Source: Tetrahymena thermophila SB210
Lineage: Eukaryota > Ciliophora > Oligohymenophorea > Hymenostomatida > Tetrahymenidae
Length of the DNA stretch: 64,000 nt
Direction: 5' to 3'
Assembly (NCBI RefSeq): GCF_000189635.1
Contig: NW_002476483.1
Span: 103,117 to 167,116 of the forward strand
A program made the translations under genes and the position numbers. The notes beneath the pieces were generated by a model, which saw only the letters and a program-made list of their open reading frames with translations, did not search any database and was not told where the DNA came from. Shown here in pieces: positions 50,901 through 62,539 of the stretch (positions are counted from its first letter, which is position 1; each line of letters opens with the position of its first letter).

Positions 50901-51770
50901 CATTCACAAAAACATATTACTGGAGATCTTGAAAATATTTAAGAAATTAATTCCCCAATACACTAAGAGAGATCAAGTAAAAAATTAACGTAGTTTATGC
51001 TAAACTAAACTTCTTCAAAGGATATAATTTCTTTAAACTAATAGATAAACAAGGATAAGAAGATACCTTCTTTAAATGCTCTCCCTGCTTAAGTCATTTA
51101 AGCGATACAAAAGCAGTAAACAGAAGCAAATCTTTAAATTTAATTTGATGTGTTTGATGGACATTTTGAAAAACTCTTTTAGTTTAAGAATTATTTTCCT
51201 AATTTTAACTTTAAAGAAATTATTTAATAGTTGAATGGATAAATATATAAAATAAAAATGGGAATAAGTGCGAATTTGATTAAAAAAGATAATAGATTGC
51301 ATAAAAAAAGAAGAAATGGATAAAATATATCAGTACTCATGATGAATAAGCATGCTCAAAAGATAACAAACAAATAACTTAATTATATAAATACAGAGAC
51401 TTTAATGAAATTGTCTTAAACAAAAATAAAATTGTAATTAAACCCAAACGATTTATAATAGAGTGAGTAAAATAAAGATGAAATAAGCCTATCAAATAGC
51501 ATATATAACTATGATAAAATTATTGAAGATTATTCAAAGAAAGGTTCTGCAAATGTTTAATATTAGTTTGATATTGAACCACCAGAAGAAGATGAAGAAA
51601 AAAATAACTTCAAAAAAATCCCTGCAGACTTAAAAGTAAAACGATCTTATTAGAATGATGAAAGCTAAGAATTAAATTTGCTTGATAAAGGCTCCACTTA
51701 CAAATTTTAATAAATTAAAGGTTAGGGTAGCAGTCATTCAACTGCAGTATTAAATGATCAGTTTAATTGA
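47979..51770 (+). CDS. K+ channel 7, CNG/EAG superfamily, 1170 aa
   Basis: Complete gene. Exons: 47979-49408, 49597-49951, 50043-51770; introns 188 and 91 bp. It is the most separate member of the cluster. Pre-S1 KRIKFMSYIKKFLVQSRMRL, S1 with FLVCFYFYLICFAF, S2 LDVFISLNTAIYIKG, S5 LLSHLFACIWILAAK, filter TVGYGD near 49173-49190 then VRPTNPLEV. C-linker YYWREEMDENIEETNK; the nucleotide-binding fold has GNNFGQISFFSGQKNSL (Gln and Asn at the FGE Glu and Arg positions); CX2CX4HX4C from 50247; late module FDVFDGHFE...NYFPNFN. The long tail holds an acidic run (PPEEDEEKN) before the end. The frame is intact over all exons. Confidence 0.95.
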
Positions 51771-53143
51771 ATTTAATTTATATATATTAAATAAATATAT
51801 TTTCACAAATAAATAACAAATAAATAGAATTTTCTTAGAGATTGAATAAAACTAATTTAAATATGTTTATTTATTATATTAATTAATCTTATGCAATATT
51901 AGAAAATTAATAAAATATCTTTAAATTTTACACTATTATAATTAATTATATTATGGCTTCTAATTTTTATGTTAAATAATAATTCCAATTTATTATTTTA
52001 TAAACATTCCTTAGAGAATTTATTACTAAAAAATTTAAATAAATCATATAATATGAATCCTCATAAACACTGCTATTAAATCTTTTTAAAAATGTCTTTC
52101 ATAAATAATTTTCATTAAAAAAATTTTTTTTGGCCCTTAATTTATGCGACTCTTAATTAATGAGGATTTAGAGTATTTCATATTGCTCTATTTCTTTCTA
52201 TCTTATAATATATTTTATAATGAGTAGCTCTATTAATAAGAAATAAATCATAAATTTCAATTTAAATTTGTAATTTTTTTGTATTCATGTAAGTAAAACA
52301 GTAAATAAATAATTTAAAAATAAATTTGATGACTAAATTTTAATGGCATTAATTAAATATAAAATAAATTTTTAATTCCTTTACTCAATATCTATCAATT
52401 TTCATACAAAATTTCGACAAGATGATTTTAAAATGAAAATACACTTTTATTTATCTTCTACATGCTAAAATTATTTTGATTTCCAATGTAATTTAGATAT
52501 TAAAATATACTTTTAACATTTCTTTCATGCTTTAATTCTTTTGATTTCTTAATAATATATTCTTTTAAAAACAAGATTTTAAGAGAAAGAAATATTATTA
52601 ATATTTTATTGCCTAAATAATTCATGAATATCTTATTTTTATAACCATTTGAATTTAAATCAAATAATCAATTTATTTCTTATTTTTATGCATTTTTACA
52701 ATTTCTGAACTTTTATTTTTAATATTTCATCAATATAAAATAAAAAATAATACATTGTAAATTTCTTTACTATACGATAGCCAAAGTAAATTTTGATTTT
52801 AAGAACAGTGTGATTCAAATATAAAAATACATTTTTTAATATATTGCTCTTGCAATTCTTACAATTTCTTAGTCATAAATTCTTTCATTTTTCATTTTAA
52901 AGTATGGTTAAGCTTGATAGAAAGAAATATTATTTATATTTTATTGCTTAGATGACTTAAAGTAAGAATATTTTTATAATTATATCAATTTATTCTTATT
53001 TGTTCGATCTAGACGCGCTAAACTATATTTTATTCTTCTTAATAAATATCAAGTTGAAATAAATACTTAGTTTTCCCATAAATATTTTTATAATTTTTAA
53101 GTAATAATATAAATTAAAATTCAAACAATAAAAAAATTAAAAA
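51771..53143. other. Intergenic, nothing recognised
   Basis: The longest empty stretch, about 1.37 kb, between the channel cluster and the VIT gene. Extremely AT-rich. It has loosely repeated segments of the form GATTTTAA...AAAATACA...TTT (about 52420-52450, 52795-52835), too diverged to call a repeat family. No coding frame or RNA gene recognised. Confidence 0.45.
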
Positions 53144-55705
53144 ATGAAATAGAATAAGCAATTTTCACTACATACTTTAGAATATTGTAAATCTGTTTAG
53201 AATAAATATTAATCAGCTTAAACACCTGCTACACTTAAGAGCGTTCAATATAAATGTTAGATTATCAATAACATACTAAAAACTACCTTAACTTAAACTT
53301 TTGTTAGCTATTCTTCAAGCGAGAATTCTGAAACTATTTACTATTTCCCAATAATTAATGGTACTTGCTTAGAATTGTTTGAAGCTAAATACAATGATAA
53401 AACAATAAAAGGAATTATTAAGGAGAAATCTGTGGCTAAAAAAGAATATCAAGAAAATAAAAACCAAGGGAACTTTGTTTCCTATGCTAAAACTTCTACT
53501 GAAGACGATTAACTATTTTGTGAAATTCTTTTAGGAAATTTACCTCCTAATTAATAAGTTGAAATTCATCTGATATTTTCTTAGTAGCTCTCGAGCATAT
53601 TAAATAAATACTTTGTTGCTACAATTCCACTTTAATATTGCGAAGATAATATTTCAGCTAAATTAGGAATAAATTTACTAACATTAGACTTATTCTGCAC
53701 TGGAAAAATTACTTATGCTGAATCTAGAGGATAGAAAACTGAGAAAGTTATAGTTGATGATAATACAGTCAAGTTTAATCTATCTCAAGCCCTTAACCAA
53801 AAAGGAAACGAACTTTAATTTGTTTTCTCTTTTGAAGGTATGTTTGAACCTTAAATTATTTTTGGATCAAGTAGAATTTTCCATGAAGACTATGTAAAAA
53901 GAGCAATTCTTCCTGTGAGCAATTCTGTAATGGTTTCATTTATTCCTAATTTTAATGAAGAAATAACCAAAGAAGTAGATGATGCAGTTAAAGCAGCTCT
54001 AAATAAAGGAGAAGATGTCATTTGCGAAGAATTCTAGTAAAAAATATCCTCAGAGTTAGTAGATCATTTGAATTCCTCAAAAAGTGAATTTATTTTCTTA
54101 TTAGATAGGAGCGGATCTATGAGTGGATAGTCTATTAAGCAAGCATGTGAGGCTCTTGTTTTATTCTTATAGAGTCTTCCAATTGACAGTTACTTTAATG
54201 TTGTCAGTTTTGGTAGTTCATTCGAAAAGCTTTTTCCATCCTCATAAAAATATAATAGCTAAAATCTTGAATAAGCTGTTCAAATTATTAATCAATATTC
54301 AGCTAATTTAGGTGGTACAGAAATTTATTAACCTTTACATAATGTTTTTAATGAAAAAAAAATTGAAGGATACAACAAATAAATATTTTTATTGACAGAT
54401 GGCCAGGTTGATAATCCAAAATAAGTTGTAAATTTGATAAAAAAAAATAATAAATTTAGCAGAATCCACTCTATTGGTTTTGGAAATGATGCAGATAAAT
54501 AATTAATTTAAGAAACTGCTGTCTATGGTAAAGGTATTTCTAAGATTGTAAATTAGAATTGTGATTTGCAAGAAGTTGTTATAGAAATGCTTTCTCTTAG
54601 CATAACTCCTACACTTGATCAATTTAAAATGATTTATGATTAAAATATTTTTGAATCTACTTATCCCTCAAGCACTAATTTCCCTTGTATTTTTAAAGAT
54701 GAAATTATAAATATTCATCTCTTTTTCAAGCCTCTAGTATAGATTTCAGAGCTAACTTAGGAATAAAAATAAATAGAAATAGAGTATTACGATTCCTGCC
54801 AAAAGCAAAAAGTATAAAAGAAACTAATAATGTAAATGTAGGACAGTTTTTCTTGCAATTCTGAACTTCAGTAATCTGTTTTTAAAATAGGAAAATAATT
54901 ATAATTAAATGAAATGATAGAGGAATAGGAATAAGAATATAATGATAAAATACTATAGCAATCAATCGATTATTAGCTTCTTACATAAAATACAGCTTTA
55001 ATTTGTGTTATTGAGACCTTAAATGATGAATAGAAAGTTATATTTGAAAATCTAAAACATAGCCCATTTCATTAATAGCTTAATTAGATTTAATCAATTG
55101 AAAAAGAATCAATGCAAATTCAATAAAATATTGCTTATAATTATTAATCTTCAAGCTATGCAGCCGCAGCTACCCCAGCCTAGAAATCTTAATATAAATT
55201 AGAAGTAGAGGAAGATGATTTTGAAGGAGATGATTTATTTGGATGCGATTTTGGTATTGTAGGCTCTTATAGTTCTTCAAACTATTCAATTAATCAATCG
55301 AGTTAGCAACAGTAAGTTTTAGAAAATGAAAGTAATTTTAGTTAAATAAAAAACCAAAGTAATTAAAATATCTAAGATTTAATAAAAAATTCTAAACCTA
55401 ACTTGCAAAATTTACTTAATTTAGTTGATTCAGAGGGAGTATGGAAGTATGATGATATTTTAATCAAATAGTGTTGTAGTAAAATTGACTCAGCTTAAAT
55501 CAAAAAATACTGCTCCAATTTTATTACTCAAAATGCATTTATGACTCTACTAGTTATAATTTTCTTAGAGATAGAATACAGCTAATAAAAGAATAAATGG
55601 AAACTAATATCAAAAAAATCCAATAACTTCATTTAATCATAAATCAAAGCAGGAATTGATTTGAATTCTTTAAAAGAAACAATTAAAAAATTAATTATCA
55701 GTTGA
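53144..55705 (+). CDS. VIT and von Willebrand A domain protein, 853 aa
   Basis: Intact single-exon gene in an AAAATG context. An N-terminal VIT domain (about residues 30-170) contains YYFPIINGTCLELFEAKYND and LLGNLPPNQQVEIHL. A von Willebrand A domain follows (about 313-490) with a complete metal-ion adhesion site: D321-R-S323-G-S325, T392 (GGTEIY) and D419 (LLTDGQVD). A Gln/Ser-rich linker (about 630-730) is followed by a C-terminal stretch LVDSEGVWKYDDIL...FLEIEY...KWKLISKKSNNF, resembling the C-terminus of VWA5A/PARP4-type proteins. No signal peptide or membrane span is evident, so a cytosolic protein-binding role is likely by family; partners are unknown. A broken partial copy lies at 62540-63062. 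Confidence 0.93.
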
Positions 55706-56130
55706 AATGAATCTTATTAAATTTGTTTAAAGCAAAAATAAAAAATGAAATTTTTTTATATATTAATTTTAACTAAAAAATTAAAAAATGCTAATTTCCA
55801 AATTTTTCATTAGCAAGTTTTATCTAATTTTATTTTTTATTACTTAAATTTTTAAATAAAAAAATTTTTTATATCTTAATCAAGAATCAAATATTAATAA
55901 ATTAATTGAAGAAAATTGATTTTTTTTTATTATTAAATAGATCAAATGAAACTTTTAAAATCATTAAATTTAAAAAAGAAATGTAAATAAATTGATAAAA
56001 TTATTTATAAGTTTTTAAAGTTAACTTTAAATAAATTTCAAATTTACTTCTTATAACTAATATTAAGCCAATTAAAGACTAAAATATAATTTATTTAATT
56101 TGATAAAACAAATTTTATTTTAAAAAATTG
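55706..56130. other. Intergenic, converging 3' ends
   Basis: About 425 bp between the ends of the VIT gene (plus strand) and membrane-protein copy 1 (minus strand). AT-rich, no feature seen. Confidence 0.5.
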
Positions 56131-58439
56131 TCAAATTAATTTTTAAAAATAAATGATGTATGTAATAAATAAATAAGCAATACAGTATGTAATTAATAAG
56201 GAATAGTAATAATAATATAGATAACAATTATCTGATTTTTTGAATATTTTATCTTTTATTTCTTTCAAATTTAATTCACATGAATTAAAAATATATTTTA
56301 CAGTGCTACTTTTAGGTGATGCTTAAGGGTATAAAGAGAGTTTTATAGAGTTTTTATCTTTTCCGTTAAGCTGTTTGAACATTTCTTTTAGTTTAGGATC
56401 CAGTTAGTTGATTAATTTTTGATCTAAAGAGGATTAATCAATTTTATTAGTTATATTTTGGTAGGCTTAAAAGCTTTCACTTGCCTTTTATAATTCTGAT
56501 CTATTATCTTGATAAAGCAAGTTAATTTCTATATCTTCTTTTTTGTAATTTTAAGTAAAAAAAATATCAGTTTAGATTGTAGGTTTTGGCAAGTAATCAA
56601 ACAATTTGAGCTGATCTTGATCAAAAATCAATCTTTTTAACTTTTCTAACTCATTTAATTTATGAATGATGTTGAATATATCAATGTTATAATAAAGCTT
56701 TTCTCTGCTATAATTAATTATATTTTTTTAATGCTTGTAAAGTTTACTAAAACAACAAAAGATAGACGATTTGAAATACTACCAAACACTAAGCTACATA
56801 GAACTCATTTCATTATCAAAGTGCTTTTTGAACTAATCCTCAACTTATTTCTTGCTTTTCTCTTACTCTTTCTCAGAAAACCTTTTGCTTTATAAGTTGT
56901 TAATTTGTTATTCTTTATTATCTGTTATTCCACCTGATTTTTTTAATATTGTGCTTTAATCTTGAAAATAGCTCATCATCAGCTAAGAAATTTTTAATTT
57001 ATTGCTTTTTTTATTTTCGTTTTATTCCAAAATAGCATCTTCTTGATTTAAATTGCAATAAAATTTATCTGATTTTTATTCTTATTAAATAGGACTATTT
57101 TTTTTGGGACTTTAAGGGATAATCTGTTTTTATTTGTTTTCACTGCTAATATAATTAACTTTGGAATTCTATTTATTTTCTTAACTTTACTTTGACTTTT
57201 TTAGCTTTTTTTTATTTCCCTACTTTTATTATTCATTCTTACTTTTATTTGCTTCTTTTTCCTCATTTTATTATTTGATATTTAAACTCCCTTCAAATTT
57301 AAATGCTTTGTTAATCAATTCAATATCTAACTTTGTCTGTGATAGTTTTTTGCAAACGATATAACCGATAGCAAGAAAACTCTAGGTAAATCCTCCAATT
57401 TCAGACAGAATAGAATTGAATCTTTAGTATGATCTTTTATAGACACCCTCTTTTTACTTTTCAAATCTGAAAAAAATGGTAAGAAAATAATCCTAAAACG
57501 ATGGTGGATATTCCTTTTATTTTTAAAAAAAAATATTTATTTTTAAATAATTTTTAAAGATTTTTAAACAAAACAAACTAAAAACATAAATAAAAAATTT
57601 CATGTGTATTTATTTACAAAACTTTCAGAAAAACTATAAGCAGGAAATCTTTAAGTTGTCACATCAGGAAAAAACCATCCGAAATCACTATAAACATAAT
57701 TATTACGGATGTAAACGTTAGCATCTTTTGGGAGTTCAGTACTAGTAGCCCAAAACATATCTCTAGAGTAAATTTTGAATGGATTGTCACTAATAGTTGG
57801 ATCTACATAGGAGTCAGATATCTAAAGACCAAAGCTAGACTTTTGAAGAAACTTTTCTAAAATTTCTTAGGATTAACAATTTTTAGCGCACTTCTTAACT
57901 GTAATCTGAATTTCTGAATAAATTTAAGAAGGAAAGTCCCCTTAAATTGGCAACACAAAATCAGGAGATAGACAGTACATATTAGTATAGTTAAGATTAA
58001 GATAGTATTTTTGGTTGTCATGATTTTAGAAATTTTCAATAGTGCAAGGTTAGACATTTATGCTCACCTAATTGAAAGTAGAAACGTACTATTAAGAAGT
58101 CTCATTGAAAGTTAAAATCTTTTAGTTCCAAAAAGCAGAGACTGTATAGATACTTTCATCAATATAGTAATTAAAATTATCTTGATTTTCCATTGCAAAT
58201 GCCATGGGAAAACTTTTACTAGATGCTTCAAATACAGCGGGATCATCAACTTATCTTTCGTTGTAGATAACCTCTGGATTATTTCTTTGAACTACATCTA
58301 CAATTAGTCCGAATAGCCTGTAAAAGATAAGTATGTATATTATGAGGGTAACATATGTACCTAGTCTTGTGTTATATGTTTGTTATTTGTTAAATCTTAG
58401 GAAAATTTAACTACCAAAGATGTCTAACTAATCTAGCAT
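56131..58439 (-). CDS. Ciliate membrane protein of unknown function, copy 1, 715 aa
   Basis: Two exons on the minus strand: 57618-58439 (274 codons) and 56131-57456 (442 codons). The donor is GTAAAT; the acceptor is taken as GAAAAG because the earlier TTTCAG would bring in a stop. The N-terminus MLDQLDIFGSQIFLRFNKQQ precedes a membrane segment (TYVTLIIYILIFYRLFGLIV), then an extracellular or luminal region (QRNNPEV, YNERQVDDPAVFEA). Exon 2 begins with EGVYKRSYQRFNSILSEIGGF and LAIGYIVCKKL, a likely second span, then a long charged region and KLNELEKLKRLIFDQDQLKLF and DYLPKP, typical of a large ciliate family known only as transmembrane proteins. The C-terminus differs from copy 2: after FKKSD it runs into a hydrophobic tail (YYYYSLLITYCIAYLFITYI), apparently after a deletion. 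Confidence 0.8.
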
Positions 58440-59050
58440 TTTATAATTAATTATTTTTCTAACTTATTTATCTTAATGCATTTATTTTACTAATTATTTA
58501 TTTCAATTTAATTAAATAATTGCTTCTTATTTATCAAAAAAATTCTAAAAAATTAATATTAAGAGTATGCTTAGTTAATATTTACTACATTTCGAATAAC
58601 TAAATAAACCCATTTTTGATTTTATAATATCACTAGTAAGACTATTTTTAGCAATCTATTTTTTCTATGTAAATTCATCTTATATCATTTTTTATTTTAT
58701 TTATTTATTTGAAAAGAAATCCATTTAATTTGTTTAATTTATACTTCATCTTTATTTGATCATAAAAGTCAATAAAAAAATAATATTAGATTATAAGAAA
58801 TTCAAATAAAATGAATGAAAAATTAAAATAACATAAATTTAATTTCAAAATATTAACCTTTATAATTAATCAGCATATAAAATTAAATATATTAATATAC
58901 ATTCAATTATAATGATATTTTTCTAATTCAGATTTTCTTAATAATTTTTGAAATTTAAAAAAAAGTCAAATTAATTTTAAAAATAAATGATGTTAATAAT
59001 AAGTAAGCAACACAATAAGTAATAATAACCAATCTAAATAATAAATAATC
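58440..59050. other. Intergenic, duplicated upstream flank
   Basis: About 610 bp between copies 1 and 2. The part next to the copy 1 start (58440-58800) resembles 61416-61760 beside copy 2, so the duplicated block includes the promoter side. The part at 58840-58960 resembles 63570-63665 beside copy 3. Confidence 0.6.
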
Positions 59051-61415
59051 TCATAGTTAAGATAGTTAATTCATATTACTCACAAAAGTATTTAACTTCT
59101 TCTTTTTGTTGTTTTGCTATGCTTCTTCAAATTCATCATCTTATAACTAACTCTCCTAAGTTTGGTTGTTAAATTATAGGTTATAATGGTCTGATTTTTT
59201 GAATAGTTTATCTTTTATGTCTTTCAATTATTAATCAAATAAATTAAGCCTTTACTTTGTTGGATTACTTTTAGGTGATACTTATTAGCTTAAAGCTAGT
59301 CTAAAAGAATTTTTATCTTTTTCGTTTAGCTATTTGAACATTTCTTTTAGAGCTGGGTCAAGTTAGTTGATTAGCTTTTGATCTAAAGTGGATTAATCGT
59401 TTTTATGAGCTATATTTTGATAGGCTTAAAAGCTTTCACATGCCTTTTATAATTCTGATCTATTATCTTGATAAAGCAAGTCTATTTCTATATCTTCTTT
59501 TTTGTCATTTTAAGTAAAACAAATATCAGTTTAGATGGTAGGTTTCGGCAAGTAATCAAACAACTTGAGCTGATCTTGATCAAAAATCAGTCTTTTTAAT
59601 TTTTCTAATTCATTTAATTTATGAATGATGTTGAATATATCAATGTTATAATAAAGCTTTTCTCTACTATAATTTATTATATTTTTTTACTCCTTGTGCA
59701 GTTTACTAAAACAAGAAAAGATAGTAGATTTGAAATACTACCAAACACTAAGCTACATAGAACTCATTTAATTATCAAAGTGCTTTTTGAACTAATCCTC
59801 AACTTATTTCTTGCTTTTCTCTTTTTCTTTGTCAGAAGACCTTTTGAATTATAAGTTATAAGTTTGTTATTCTTTATTATCAGTTATTTCAACTGATTTT
59901 TTTAATTAAGCACTCTAGTCTTGAAAATAACTTGTTATCAGCTAAGAAATTTTTAATTTATTGCTTTTTTTATTTTCTTTTTATTCCAAAACAGCGTCTT
60001 ACTGATTTAAATCGCAATAAAATTTATCAGATTTTTAACCTTTATAAATAAGGCTATTTTTTTGGGGGCTCGAAGGGAGAGTTTGTTTTTATTCGTTTTC
60101 ATCTATTTAACTTTTTTCACTAAAGTTTTATATATCATTTTTAAATGTTTAATTATTTTTTTTCAAATTTTCGTCACTGCTAGTAAAATTAACTTGGGCA
60201 CTGTTTATATTTTCTTAATTTTATTTTTACTTTTTCAGCTTTTTTTTATTTCTCTGCTTTTTTTCCTCATTTTCTTATTTGCTTTTTAAACTCCCTTCAA
60301 ATTTAAATGCTTTATTAATCAATTCAATATCTAACTTTGTTTGTGATATTTTTTTGCAAACCAAATAACCAATAGCAAGAAAACTCTAAGTAAATCCTCC
60401 AATTTCAGACAAAATTGAATTGAATCTTAAGTATGATCTTTTATAGACACCCTCTTTTTGCTTTTCAAATCTGAAAAAAATGGTAAGAAAATAATCCTAA
60501 AACGATGGCGGATATTCCTTTTTTTTATAAAAATAAATATTTTAAAAGATTTTTAAAAAATATTTTTGAATAAAAAATTTCTTGCGTATTTACAAAACTT
60601 TCAGAAAAACTATAAGCAGGAAATCTCTAAGTTGTCACATCAGGAAAAAACCATCCGAAATCACTATACACATAATTATTACGGATGTAAACGTTAGCAT
60701 CTTTTGGGAGTTCAGTACTAGTAGCCCAAAACATATCTCTAGAGTAAATTTTGAATGGATTGTCACTAACAGTTGGATCTACATAGGAGTCAGATATCTA
60801 AAGACCAAAGCTAGACTTTTAAAGAAATTTTTCCAGAACTTCTTAGGACTAACAATTTTTAGTGCACTTCTTAACTGTAATCTGAATTTCTGAGTAAACT
60901 ATAGATGGGAAGTCCCCTTAAATTGGCAACTCAAAATCAGGAGGAAGACAATACATATTAGTATAGTTAAGATTAAGATAGTATTTTTGGTTATCAAGAT
61001 TTTAGAAATTTTCAATTGTGCAAGGTTGGACATTTATGCTCACCTGATTGAAAGTAGAGATATACTACTAACTAGTCTCATTGAAAGTTAAAACCTTTTA
61101 GATCCAAAAAGCAGAGACTGTATAGATGCTTTCATCAATATAGTAATTAAAATTATCTTGATTTTCCATTGCAAAAGCCATGGGAAAACTTTTACTTGAA
61201 GCCTAAAATGCAGCAGGATCATCTACTTATCTTTCGTTGTAGATTACCTATGGATTATTTCTTTGAACTACATCTACAATTAATCCGAATAGCCTGTAAC
61301 ATATAAGTACATATATTATGAGGGTAACGTATGAACCTAATCTTGTGTTATATGTTTGTTATTTGTTAAATCTTAGGAAAATTTAACTACCAAAGATGTC
61401 TAACTATTCTAGCAT
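59051..61415 (-). CDS. Ciliate membrane protein of unknown function, copy 2, 743 aa
   Basis: Two exons on the minus strand: 60594-61415 (274 codons, the same length as in copy 1) and 59051-60460 (470 codons). I followed exon 2 codon by codon and found no internal stop. Start MLEQLDIFGS; one membrane segment in exon 1, then EGVYKRSYLRFNSILSEIGGF, LINKAFKFEGS, a Lys/Glu/Asn-rich region, DIFNIIHKLNELEKLKRL, FDYLPKP, and a hydrophilic end (DDEFEEAQQNNKKKK) with no hydrophobic tail. This copy likely shows the original C-terminus. Compared with copy 1 it also has a longer charged region after residue 340. Function unknown. Confidence 0.82.
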
Positions 61416-62539
61416 TTTATAATATTTCTTTTTCTAACTTATTTATCTTAATGCGCTTATATTAATAATTATTTATTATAATTTAATTAAAGAATTGTGT
61501 ATTGCTTATCAAAAAATAAAAATAAAAAATAAAAATTAGTAGTTCGATTAGTTAATAATAAACATTGAATAATTCATTAAACTAATTTTTTTAAATTTAA
61601 AAGATCACCAATAGGATTATTTTTAGTGATCTATTTATTCTATGGTCAGTTTATCTAAGAATTTTTAATTTTATAAAAAGAAATAAATCCATATAATTTG
61701 TTTAATTAATACTTAATCTTTATTTGATCATATAAATCAATAAAAAAATAATTTTATTTATTTAATATTTTAAATTAATTTTATTATAAATTTAACTTAA
61801 ATAATAAATAATTTAATTTTCTAAGTAATATTTTTGTTTATTAAGCTTTAGCTGAAGCATTATTTTAAATCCTCAAAATAATATTTTAGGTGTTTATAAC
61901 AAAAGAAAATCTTTAACAAAATGAATAACAAAGTTTAAAAAATATATAAATAAAAAAATAATTATTAAAAATATATATAATCATAATAAAGTGAAAATAT
62001 TTTTAACAAAGCAAAATTTTATTTATTATTGTGATTTCAAACGCACCAGCCATTCAAAAAAATAGTGATCTCAAATTCACTAAATTTTTGAATGGTATTT
62101 CGCTATATAATAAAATTTTTAATACTTATTTAAATAAACTTTAATATTTGGTCTTTATAGTGACAATATAATCAAACATAAAATAATTTACTTTATAAAT
62201 CGAAATAATAATAATTTAATAAAATTAATATTTTAAATTTAAATAATCACTTATCATTTATATCTACTATATTAATTAGATTTCATTTTAAATAAAGGAT
62301 GGAAAACATTTAACAATTATGTCAAATTAGTAAACACTATTTAACTATTATTGTTATCAAATAAACTTCCTATTATTCCTTATTAAATTTGTTGGTTCTG
62401 CTTTTTGATTTATTATCATGATTGTTTTTATTATTAAATAGATATTAATATCAGATTTTATTACATTGATTATTAAATGATTAATTAATTAGAAATTAGT
62501 AAAGCCTTTTTAAACTAAAACTAAAAACTTTTGATTTTA
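61416..62539. other. Intergenic with one hairpin
   Basis: About 1.1 kb. The first 350 bp are the duplicated upstream flank of copy 2. The rest is AT-rich with one notable hairpin at 62050-62095, listed separately. Confidence 0.5.
62050..62095. other. Perfect-looking 19-bp hairpin
   Basis: CCATTCAAAAAAATAGTGA and TCACTAAATTTTTGAATGG are reverse complements at 17 of 19 positions, separated by 8 bases. This is longer than other stems noticed in the window. No T run typical of a polymerase III terminator lies directly next to it. It could be a small RNA, a remnant of a foldback element, or chance. Confidence 0.45.

Noticed and set aside
56662-60893. Several plus-strand frames of 75-103 residues repeated in both membrane-protein copies
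   Set aside because: They lie opposite the minus-strand exons; the minus-strand frames carry the family motifs and consistent splice sites.
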